Below are positions 5,870 through 12,915 of a stretch of 14,005 bases of DNA, one piece after another. The number at the start of each line of letters is the position of its first letter. Position 1 is the stretch's first letter. The translations under genes and the position numbers were made by a program. The notes under the pieces are model-generated. The model was not told where the DNA came from, made no database searches, and saw only the letters and a program-made list of their open reading frames with translations. Source of the DNA: Betaproteobacteria bacterium UBA6910 (GTDB lineage Bacteria; Pseudomonadota; Gammaproteobacteria; Burkholderiales; UBA6910); the NCBI GenBank assembly GCA_002451065.1, contig DKBC01000177.1, forward strand, positions 1 through 14,005, read 5' to 3'.

Positions 5870-6598
5870 ATGGCATCGCAAGCCGTGCTCAAAACCGTGA
5901 ATCTCAAGACCGTGTGTTCCGCCTGCACCTTGCGGGAGTTGTGCCTGCCCATTGGCCTTTCCAAGACCGAAGTTGAGGCGCTCGAAGGGCTCATTTACCA
6001 GCGCCGCACCTGCCGCCGGGGCGAACACCTCTATCGGGCGGGACTCCGGTTCCAGTCGCTGTACGCGATCCGCAGCGGATTCTTCAAGACCTACGTGATC
6101 TATGAAGATGGCCGCGAGCAGGTGACGGGCTTCTACATGATGGGCGAGATCATGGGCCTGGACGGAATTTCCTCTGACGCCCATACCTGCCACGCGGTGG
6201 CTCTCGAGGACTGCGAGATCTGCGAAGTTCCGTTTGACAAGCTGGAGGAGTTGTCCCGCGACTTGCCCTCCCTCCAGCACCATTTCCACAAGATGATGAG
6301 CCGGGAGATCGTCCGCGACCACGGCGTGATGCTGTTGCTGGGCAGCATGAAAGCCGAAGAGCGACTAGCCACTTTCCTCCTCAACCTGTCCCAGCGCTTC
6401 CAGGCGAGGGGCTACTCCCCGGACACATTCCACCTGCGCATGACCCGGGAGGAGATCGGCAGCTATCTGGGCCTCAAGCTGGAAACCGTCAGCCGCATCT
6501 TCTCCAAGTTCCACGAGGACGGTCTTGTCAACGTCCAGAACAAGTTCATCGAGTTGCGGAACGCCGCCGGGCTCAAGCGCCTGATCGGCGAGGGCTGA
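5870..6598 (+). CDS. fnr: Fnr/Anr-type oxygen-sensing transcriptional regulator
   Basis: A 242-residue CRP/FNR-family regulator that switches genes when oxygen falls. The N-terminal cysteine cluster Cys16, Cys19, Cys25 (VCSACTLRELCLP) plus Cys118 (ICEVPF, matching E. coli Cys122) can bind the oxygen-labile 4Fe-4S cluster. A cyclic-nucleotide-type beta-roll fills residues ~35-125 and a dimer helix follows. The helix-turn-helix at ~192-214 contains ETVSRIFSKF, with Glu205, Ser208 and Arg209 at the positions that recognise TTGAT. The segment MLLLGSMKAEERLATFLLNLSQR looks strongly betaproteobacterial. ATG 5870 is preceded by AGGAA (5859-5863) at six bases. The frame is open further upstream to 5717, but that stretch crosses the promoter region and is rejected. 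Three further cysteines (48, 107, 115) are present, two of them close to Cys118. Confidence 0.95.
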   Translation: MASQAVLKTVNLKTVCSACTLRELCLPIGLSKTEVEALEGLIYQRRTCRRGEHLYRAGLRFQSLYAIRSGFFKTYVIYEDGREQVTGFYMMGEIMGLDGISSDAHTCHAVALEDCEICEVPFDKLEELSRDLPSLQHHFHKMMSREIVRDHGVMLLLGSMKAEERLATFLLNLSQRFQARGYSPDTFHLRMTREEIGSYLGLKLETVSRIFSKFHEDGLVNVQNKFIELRNAAGLKRLIGEG

Positions 6599-6626
6599 GA
6601 CACGCCGCCTGAGGCGGCCGCTCAGC
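6594..6626. terminator. Nested inverted repeat shared by the convergent fnr and usp-like 3' ends
   Basis: An inner hairpin GCCGCC-TGA-GGCGGC (6604-6618) sits inside an outer pair GCTGAG (6594-6599) and CTCAGC (6621-6626). The outer arms contain the two convergent stop codons: fnr TGA at 6596-6598 and the usp-like TGA at 6624-6622. It could slow or end transcription from both sides. It lacks T-runs, so intrinsic termination is not certain. Confidence 0.4.
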
Positions 6627-7407
6627 GGGCCAGCAGCACCGTCCCGTCGACCGCATCCAGCAGCGCGGTCAATTGCGCCTCGCTGATACCGTCCCGGGGT
6701 TCCGGCAGCACCACCACATCCCCCCTGAGGCTCCGCAGTCGGCGCGTCACGCTGTCCATATCCAGGCCAAGCACCTGTTCGAAGCGGGCCGCGTGCTCCC
6801 GCCGGCGCAGCCATTCCTCGGCCCGGCTCTTGAGCGTCTGGAACCGATCCCGGCTCGGCTCCGGAATCAGCACCAGCGCCTTGCGCCCGGTCCGCGCAGC
6901 GAGGACCGCCCCCGCGCCCAGGGCGCGGTAGCCCCGGGCACTGCCGTCGAACACCGCCAGCACCGGTGGCGTGACCGCCCTGGGCCGGGGCCGCAGGGAC
7001 GGTCTTCGGGCCTGCCTGCCAAGCACCAGCAGGTCCGGATGACCAGTCTGGGAAAGGGCTTCGGGAAGGATTCGGCCCCGGGCGACGCGAAACGAACACT
7101 GGACGTGAAGCTGCCGCGCCGCCAACCGCAGCATCCGCTCCAGGCCCGAGGCCTGAGCCCTGAGACCTCGCGCCACCTCCTCCAATACCAGGGGCCGGCC
7201 GGTGGCGGAATGAAACCCCACCTCCCGGGCAAAGGGGAGTCCGGCGAGCCGGAGCAGATTGGCGTCCTCGACGAAGAGGGCCTCCAGCTCGGCGCGCAAT
7301 GCCGCGGCCAGTTCCGCGGCGGCGCGCACCGCCGCTTCGGCTCCTCCGGTCGCGTCAAGGGCGAGCAGGATGCGCCCGAACTCGAGATCGCCGTTCTCCT
7401 CACTCAT
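6622..7407 (-). CDS. Universal-stress-protein-like protein, degenerate two-domain
   Basis: A 261-residue soluble protein. The N-terminal half begins FGRILLALDATGGAEAAVRAAAELAAAL and continues to DLLVLGRQ, the usual opening and closing beta-strands of a UspA domain. A second Rossmann-like half starts near PPVLAVFDGSARGYRAL and ends DVVVLPEP...TVLLAR. The usual ATP-binding glycine pattern (G-x2-G-x9-G-S/T) is not present after LGRQ, so nucleotide binding is doubtful and I call it Usp-like only. The protein is very rich in Arg, Ala and Leu. Its ATG lies inside the 3' end of the Lon-type gene in the arrangement ATGAGTGA (7407-7400), an 8-base overlap that implies translational coupling. It ends four bases after an inverted repeat shared with fnr. 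The role is unknown; a stress-linked partner of the protease is conceivable from context only. Confidence 0.7.
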   Translation of the reverse strand: MSEENGDLEFGRILLALDATGGAEAAVRAAAELAAALRAELEALFVEDANLLRLAGLPFAREVGFHSATGRPLVLEEVARGLRAQASGLERMLRLAARQLHVQCSFRVARGRILPEALSQTGHPDLLVLGRQARRPSLRPRPRAVTPPVLAVFDGSARGYRALGAGAVLAARTGRKALVLIPEPSRDRFQTLKSRAEEWLRRREHAARFEQVLGLDMDSVTRRLRSLRGDVVVLPEPRDGISEAQLTALLDAVDGTVLLAR

Positions 7408-9820
7408 GGTGCCGCTTGCGTTTCTTGCCCCGGGCCTCGGCCGCCAGGGCCTGGCGCCTCGCCATGAGGTCCCCCAGACGCGCCATGACCCGCTGGTTGA
7501 CGCTGCCCGCAGGGTAATTGCCCGCTGCGTCGGGCTCGCCGGCCGGGATTCCGGTCAGGAGGTCCAGGGCCTGGTCCACGGTCTCTACCGTGTAGACATG
7601 GAATTTTTCCGCCCGCACCGCCTCGATGACGTCCTCCCGCAGCATCAGGTGCTGAACATTGGAAGCCGGGATCAGCACGCCCTGGCTTCCGTCGAGCCCG
7701 CGCGCCTTGCAGATGTCGAAAAATCCTTCGATCTTCTCGTTCACGGCACCGATGGGCTGCACCTGCCCATGCTGGTTCACGGAACCCGTCACCGCCAGGG
7801 ATTGCCGGATCGGGATATCGGAAACCGAGGACAGAATGGCGCACAACTCCGCCACCGAGGCACTGTCGCCCTCGATTCCCCCGTAGTTCTGCTCGAAGGT
7901 CAGGCTCGCCGCCAGGGCCAGGGGCCGGTTCCGGGAATAGCGGGAAGCCAGGAACGACGACAGGATCAGCACCCCTTTGGAATGGATCGAGCCCGAGAGG
8001 TCGACCTCGCGCTCGATGTCGATCACCTCCCCCTCGCCGAGGCGGGTGGTCGCGGTGATGCGGCTGGGCTGGGCGAAGGCGAAGCCTCCGAGTTCCAGCA
8101 CCGAGAGCCCGTTGACCTGCCCGACCCTGGCGCCCGCGGTGTCGATGAACACCACGTTGCGCAGGATCGCCTCCTGCACCCGCTGGCGTACCCGATCCGA
8201 CCGATAGATCTGGGCATCCACCGAGCGCTGCACGTCCAGCGCAGTCACTACCGAGCGCCCCGCCTCGGTAGCCCAGTGGTCCGACTCCCGCAGCAGGTCG
8301 GCGATGGTCTGGACGCGCGAGGAAAGCTTCTCAGCGTCCCCCGCAAGGCGCGCCCCCTGCTCCACCACCCTCGCCACCGCAGCCCGGTCGAAGGGCCGCA
8401 GCTTGTCCTTGCGAGCCAACGTCGCCACCAGCCGGGCATAGGCCTGGTGACTATCCTCGGTTCGATCGACCTGGTCGTCGAAATCCGCTGCCACCTTGAA
8501 CAGCTCGCCGAACTCCGGATCGTAGGCATGGAGCAGGTAGTACCAGATGCGCTCTCCGAACAGCACCACCTTCACCCGCACCGGGATGGGCTCCGGCTCC
8601 AGGGACACGGTGCTCACCAGGGACAGCATCTGCCCCAAGGAGTCCATGCGGATTTCCTTGGAATTGAGAACCCGCTTGAGGGCCTCCCAGGAAAACGGCT
8701 GGGTCAGCAGCTTGAACACGTCCAGCATCAGATAACCGCCGTTGGCGCGGTGCAGGGCACCCGCCTTGATGAGCGTGAAGTCGGTGACCAGGGCACCAAA
8801 CTGCGCCACGTGCTCGACGCGCCCCAACAGGTTGTTGTAGGTCGGATGGTCCTCAAACACCACGGGTGCGCCGCCATCGGCCTCGCCGCCCACCAGCAGG
8901 TTGACGCGATAGCGGCGGAACGATGCCGGTTCCTCAGGCGCTCCCGCCATCACCGGCTGCTGTTCCGAGGCCTTGCGGAAATCCTCGATGTTGTCCAGCA
9001 CGTCCTGCTGCACGGCGTCGAGATAGGTCCGCACCGCCTCCTGGTCGGCAAATTTTTCCCGCAGCTCGTCGATGAGGTGACCGACGGCGAGCATGGTCAT
9101 TTCGCGGTTGAGCCCTCGCATGCGCTCCCGGCGCTCCTTGCGCCAGCGCGGAACCTGGCGAATCAACCGCTGCAGCTTCTCCTCCAGCTGCCCCACCACC
9201 TTGGCGATGCGTGAGCGTTCCTCGTCGGGAAGCTTGCCGTAGTCCTCGGAACTGAGGACTTCGCCTTCCTTGGTGGGCGCGAAAGAAAATCCCGCGGGCG
9301 TGTGCAAGAGGGCGATCCCGTGGCCGGCCGCCTCCTGGCCCAATTCCCCGAAGGCCTTTTCCTGGCGCTCGCTGAACTCCGAGTCGATCTCCTCGGCGCG
9401 GGCCCGGTACTCGTCGCTCTCGAACACGGCGGGAATGGCCGAGCCCAGTTCCTCCACCAGCTGGTGCATATCGGAACGAAACTGCTCTCCGCGACCCGGC
9501 GGCAGGCACAGCGCCCGCGGTTTGTGGGGCTGCTCGAAATTGTGAACGTAGCACCAGTCACTGGGTCGCTTTTCTCCGGCGGCCCGGGACTGGAGAAACT
9601 GACGCACGAAAGCATGCTTCCCGGTGCCGGGCGGCCCGAGCACGAAAAGATTGAAGCCCTCGCGCTGGATCGCAACGCCGAAGCGCACCGCGTCCACCGC
9701 CCGCGCCTGCCCGAAGATGTCCTGAAGATCCTCCAACTGGTCCGTGGTTTCGAAGGAGAACGACGAAGGATCGCAGCGCCGAGCCAGCTGCTCCGGTTGC
9801 AGACGAGCGGGTTTTGTCAT
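7400..9820 (-). CDS. LonB-type AAA+ ATP-dependent protease (AAA_32 plus Lon proteolytic domain)
   Basis: An 806-residue soluble protease. Residues 1-~60 carry the family start (QLARRCDPSSFSFETT). Walker A is GPPGTGKH (62-69). A long charged helical insertion spans roughly 135-295. Walker B is GGYLMLD (361-367), and the sensor and lid helices run to ~545. The C-terminal Lon domain has the catalytic Ser653 in GGIEGDSAS and Lys696 in NEKIEGFF, 43 residues apart as in Lon. There is no LAN substrate domain and no membrane segment, so it is the bacterial soluble LonB-like class (COG1067), not Lon itself. I start at ATG 9820, which gives the usual short MTKP-type N-terminus; a GTG at 9865 in the same frame would add 15 unconserved residues. 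The extreme C-terminus is Lys/Arg/His-rich. Substrates are unknown. It is divergent from recJ and overlaps the Usp-like gene. Confidence 0.92.
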   Translation of the reverse strand: MTKPARLQPEQLARRCDPSSFSFETTDQLEDLQDIFGQARAVDAVRFGVAIQREGFNLFVLGPPGTGKHAFVRQFLQSRAAGEKRPSDWCYVHNFEQPHKPRALCLPPGRGEQFRSDMHQLVEELGSAIPAVFESDEYRARAEEIDSEFSERQEKAFGELGQEAAGHGIALLHTPAGFSFAPTKEGEVLSSEDYGKLPDEERSRIAKVVGQLEEKLQRLIRQVPRWRKERRERMRGLNREMTMLAVGHLIDELREKFADQEAVRTYLDAVQQDVLDNIEDFRKASEQQPVMAGAPEEPASFRRYRVNLLVGGEADGGAPVVFEDHPTYNNLLGRVEHVAQFGALVTDFTLIKAGALHRANGGYLMLDVFKLLTQPFSWEALKRVLNSKEIRMDSLGQMLSLVSTVSLEPEPIPVRVKVVLFGERIWYYLLHAYDPEFGELFKVAADFDDQVDRTEDSHQAYARLVATLARKDKLRPFDRAAVARVVEQGARLAGDAEKLSSRVQTIADLLRESDHWATEAGRSVVTALDVQRSVDAQIYRSDRVRQRVQEAILRNVVFIDTAGARVGQVNGLSVLELGGFAFAQPSRITATTRLGEGEVIDIEREVDLSGSIHSKGVLILSSFLASRYSRNRPLALAASLTFEQNYGGIEGDSASVAELCAILSSVSDIPIRQSLAVTGSVNQHGQVQPIGAVNEKIEGFFDICKARGLDGSQGVLIPASNVQHLMLREDVIEAVRAEKFHVYTVETVDQALDLLTGIPAGEPDAAGNYPAGSVNQRVMARLGDLMARRQALAAEARGKKRKRHHE

Positions 9821-9894
9821 AAGTTGCGCGGGATTCTTTTGCCTGCCTGTTCCCAATTCTCCCACGATTTCAGTCCGCCCGCGAAACCACGCCC

Positions 9895-11589
9895 ATGCCG
9901 CGCATCATGGTACGCGATTGTCCCCGGGAGCCGCTGCAGGCTCTGCTCGGGAGCGGCCTGCATCCGGTGCTGGCCCGCGTCTACGCCGCGCGCGGGGTGC
10001 GCCATCCCAGGCAACTGGCCACGGAACTGCGTGCGCTGCTTTCCTTCGATGCCCTGAGTAACGCGGATCATGCAGCGCGTTTTCTAGCGGACGCCATCGA
10101 GCACGGGAAACGCATGCTCATCGTCGCCGATTACGACGCCGACGGGGCCACCGCCTGCGCCCTGGGGATCCGGGCATTGCGGATCCTGGGCGCGAGAGTC
10201 GATTACGTGGTGCCCAATCGCTTTCAGTACGGCTACGGCTTGTCCCCGGAAATCGTGCGCCTCGCCTGGGAAACGCGCCGGCCCGACGTCCTGATCACCG
10301 TGGATAACGGGATCGCCAGTTTGGACGGGGTGGAAGAGGCCAATCGCCTTGGAATGCAGGTCCTGGTCACCGATCATCACTTGCCGGGAGACCGGCTACC
10401 CCCCGCAGCGGTCATCGTCAATCCGAACAATCCGGACTGCGGCTTCCCGAGCAAGCACCTGGCCGGCGTGGGCGTCATGTTCTACGTGGCGCTGGCGTTG
10501 CGCGCCGAGCTGAGACGGCGCGGGACCTTCCGGGATGACAACGGCCCGAACTTGGCGAGCCTGCTCGACCTGGTGGCCCTGGGGACGATAGCGGATGTGG
10601 TGCGGCTCGACGAGAACAACCGGATCATGGTGACCCAGGGTCTCCAGCGCATCCGAACCGGCAAGGCGGCCCCGGGGATCAATGCCCTGCTGCGCGCCGC
10701 CGGGCGCGACCCCCGGCGCGCTTCCGCCTCCGATCTGGGATTCGTGGCCGGGCCGCGCCTGAACGCCGCGGGGCGGCTTGACGACATGACCCTGGGCATC
10801 GAGTGTCTGCTTGCCGACGATGAGGCCGCAGCCGCCGGAATGGCCTCGGAACTTGACGCCCTCAATCGGGAGCGGCGCGTCATCGAAGCGGACATGCAGC
10901 AGTCCGCCTTGGGTCTGCTGGATGCCATCCAGCCGGGAGACGCCTGGGGCTTGAGCCTGTATGACCCGTCCTGGCACCAAGGCGTGGTCGGGCTGCTCGC
11001 CTCCCGGATCAAGGACCGGTTTCACCGGCCGGTCATGGCCTTCGCCCCCAGCACCGAAGGCGAGTTGAAGGGCTCGGGACGCTCGATACCGGCGTTGCAC
11101 CTGCGCGACGCGCTGGATCTGGTGGCCAAGCGCCATCCGGGGCTGGTGCGCAAGTTCGGGGGCCACGCGGCGGCGGCCGGTGTCACCATTGGCGAGACCG
11201 ACTTCGAGCGCTTCCGGGTCGCGTTCGACGACACCGCCCGGGAATTGCTCACGCCGGAAGACCTGGAGCAGTGGATTCCGACCGATGGCGTTCTCGACGA
11301 GGCCGACCTCTGCCTGGATCTGGCGCGGCTGCTGGCCGGGCAGGTCTGGGGCCAGGGGTTTCCCGCCCCCTCATTCAACGACCGCTTCCGGGTGGAGTCC
11401 CAGCGCGTGGTGGGTGAAAAGCATCTGCGGCTGCGGCTGCGACGCGCACGCCGCACCTACGATGCAATGCTATTCTTCCATCAGGAACCCCTGCCCCCTG
11501 AAATCCAAGCCGTGTACCGGCTCGAAGCCAACGAATTCGGCGGAACCCAGTCCCTGCGCCTCACTCTGGAGCACTGGGAGCCCGCCTGA
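9895..11589 (+). CDS. recJ: Single-stranded-DNA-specific 5'-3' exonuclease RecJ
   Basis: A 564-residue DHH-family nuclease that degrades single-stranded DNA from the 5' end in recombination (RecF pathway), mismatch repair and base excision repair. Metal-binding motifs are all visible: ADYDADG (78-84), TVDNGI with Asp137, TDHH (159-162) and GTIADVV with Asp234. The DHHA1 domain carries the GGHAAAAG motif (422-429), and the C-terminal ~100 residues form the OB-fold-like DNA-binding part. Length is close to the E. coli enzyme (577). ATG 9895 gives MPRIMVRDCP; an ATG at 9907 is an alternative, and no strong ribosome binding site separates them. The next gene starts three bases after its stop. In many betaproteobacteria recJ lies just upstream of prfB; here one gene intervenes. 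Confidence 0.95.
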   Translation: MPRIMVRDCPREPLQALLGSGLHPVLARVYAARGVRHPRQLATELRALLSFDALSNADHAARFLADAIEHGKRMLIVADYDADGATACALGIRALRILGARVDYVVPNRFQYGYGLSPEIVRLAWETRRPDVLITVDNGIASLDGVEEANRLGMQVLVTDHHLPGDRLPPAAVIVNPNNPDCGFPSKHLAGVGVMFYVALALRAELRRRGTFRDDNGPNLASLLDLVALGTIADVVRLDENNRIMVTQGLQRIRTGKAAPGINALLRAAGRDPRRASASDLGFVAGPRLNAAGRLDDMTLGIECLLADDEAAAAGMASELDALNRERRVIEADMQQSALGLLDAIQPGDAWGLSLYDPSWHQGVVGLLASRIKDRFHRPVMAFAPSTEGELKGSGRSIPALHLRDALDLVAKRHPGLVRKFGGHAAAAGVTIGETDFERFRVAFDDTARELLTPEDLEQWIPTDGVLDEADLCLDLARLLAGQVWGQGFPAPSFNDRFRVESQRVVGEKHLRLRLRRARRTYDAMLFFHQEPLPPEIQAVYRLEANEFGGTQSLRLTLEHWEPA

Positions 11590-11592
11590 AAT

Positions 11593-12855
11593 ATGGGTGA
11601 CCAACTCCTCCGCAGCGAAGGGCTCGAATACCTCCCGGCCTTTCTCACCAGCCTGGCCATCGGCCTGCTGATCGGTATCGAGCGCGAACGCAACCCGGCG
11701 GCGCGGGCGGGACTGCGCACTTTCGCCCTGGTGGCGTTGTTCGGGACCCTGGCCGGCATGATCACCAAGGAGACCGACTCCCCCTGGATCCTGCTGGGCG
11801 GCCTGCTGGTGGTGGGCCTCATGACCATCGCGGCCTACCTCCGGGAGCGGGAGGCCATGGCCGATCCCGGCACCACCACTGTGATCGCCATCGTCTTGTG
11901 CTACGCCCTGGGCGCCATCGTCTGGTACGGGTACGCGACCCTGGCGGTGATGCTCGGCATCACCACCACCATCCTGCTCTACTTCAAGACCGAGCTGCAC
12001 GGCTGGACCCAGAATCTGACCCGGCGCGACCTGGTCTCGGTGCTGCAGTTCGCCGTGCTCACGTTCATTGTCCTGCCCATCCTGCCCGACAGGAACTACG
12101 GACCCTTCGACGCCCTCAATCCCCATCAGGTCTGGATCATGGTGGTGCTGATCTCGGGGGTCAGCCTCGCCGGCTACGTCGCCCTGCGGGTCGTGGGCCA
12201 GCGTTACGGGGCGCCCCTGCTGGGTGTGCTGGGCGGCCTGGTGTCGAGCACGGCCACCACCCTGATGTATGCCCGCCACGGGCGCGGCAACCCTTCCCTG
12301 GTGGCGCTTTCCGCCGTGGTTATCCTGCTTGCCAACCTGGTGCTACTGGCGCGGCTCGCGTTCCTGACAGGTGTGGTGGCGCCACAAATACTGCCAAGCC
12401 TGCTGCCGCTGCTGGCGGCGGGGCTGATTCCTGGACTGGTGTTCACGGCCCTGATCTGGCGCCGCTTCGGCAGCGGCGCCGAGGCGCCAATTCCGGAAAT
12501 CACCAACCCCACGGAAATCCGCTTGTCCCTGGGATTCGGCGCGCTCTACGCTGCGATCCTGTTCCTGTCAGCATGGCTTTCGGACCTGATCGGCAGCCGC
12601 GGACTATATGCGGTGGCGCTGGTCTCTGGCCTCACCGACGTGGACGCCATCGCCCTGTCGAGTCTGCGGCTCTATGACCTGGGCAAGCTCGAAGCAGGCC
12701 AGGCGGTCACCGCCATCGGCCTGGCGGTCATCGCGAACATTTCGTTCAAGCTGGGCCTGGTCGTCGCGATTGGGGGCGGCGCCCTGGCGCGTCGCTGTGC
12801 TCCCGGCATGGTCGCATGTGCCGCCGGGCTGGGGATCGGCCTCGCGGTGCTCTGA
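11593..12855 (+). CDS. MgtC/SapB N-terminal plus DUF4010 membrane protein
   Basis: A 420-residue polytopic inner-membrane protein with roughly ten or more hydrophobic helices. Residues ~15-150 form an MgtC/SapB-like domain, with the signature SLAIGLLIGIERERN (20-34) and the following RAGLRTFALVALFGTLAG. Residues ~180-405 match the DUF4010 type, including GVLGGLVSSTATTLMYAR and the late segment YAVALVSGLTDVDAIALSSL, which holds conserved Asp residues within membrane helices. MgtC proteins are linked to magnesium limitation, but the function of MgtC-DUF4010 fusions is not established. ATG 11593 lies three bases after the recJ stop, with GGGAG (11576-11580) inside the end of recJ as likely ribosome binding site, so translation is probably coupled. 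A clear promoter for prfB follows its stop. Confidence 0.85.
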   Translation: MGDQLLRSEGLEYLPAFLTSLAIGLLIGIERERNPAARAGLRTFALVALFGTLAGMITKETDSPWILLGGLLVVGLMTIAAYLREREAMADPGTTTVIAIVLCYALGAIVWYGYATLAVMLGITTTILLYFKTELHGWTQNLTRRDLVSVLQFAVLTFIVLPILPDRNYGPFDALNPHQVWIMVVLISGVSLAGYVALRVVGQRYGAPLLGVLGGLVSSTATTLMYARHGRGNPSLVALSAVVILLANLVLLARLAFLTGVVAPQILPSLLPLLAAGLIPGLVFTALIWRRFGSGAEAPIPEITNPTEIRLSLGFGALYAAILFLSAWLSDLIGSRGLYAVALVSGLTDVDAIALSSLRLYDLGKLEAGQAVTAIGLAVIANISFKLGLVVAIGGGALARRCAPGMVACAAGLGIGLAVL

Positions 12856-12864
12856 TCTGCACCG

Positions 12865-12892
12865 CCGACAGCATCAGCCGCTGAGGTATAAT
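12865..12892 (+). promoter_or_regulatory. Predicted sigma-70 promoter of prfB
   Basis: A perfect -10 box TATAAT (12887-12892) lies 16 bases after CCGACA (12865-12870), which matches 4 of 6 bases of the -35 consensus. Transcription would begin near 12899, leaving a leader of about 17 bases before ATG 12916. It sits just after the DUF4010 gene stop, so prfB can be expressed independently of recJ. Confidence 0.6.
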
Positions 12893-12915
12893 TCAGCCCT
12901 TTTTACGGACTGCCC

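Noticed and set aside
7259..9214. A 651-codon open frame on the plus strand opposite the LonB-type protease
   Set aside because: The minus strand has Walker A, Walker B and the Ser/Lys dyad in order. The plus-strand frame is rich in His, Arg, Gln and Gly, without motifs.
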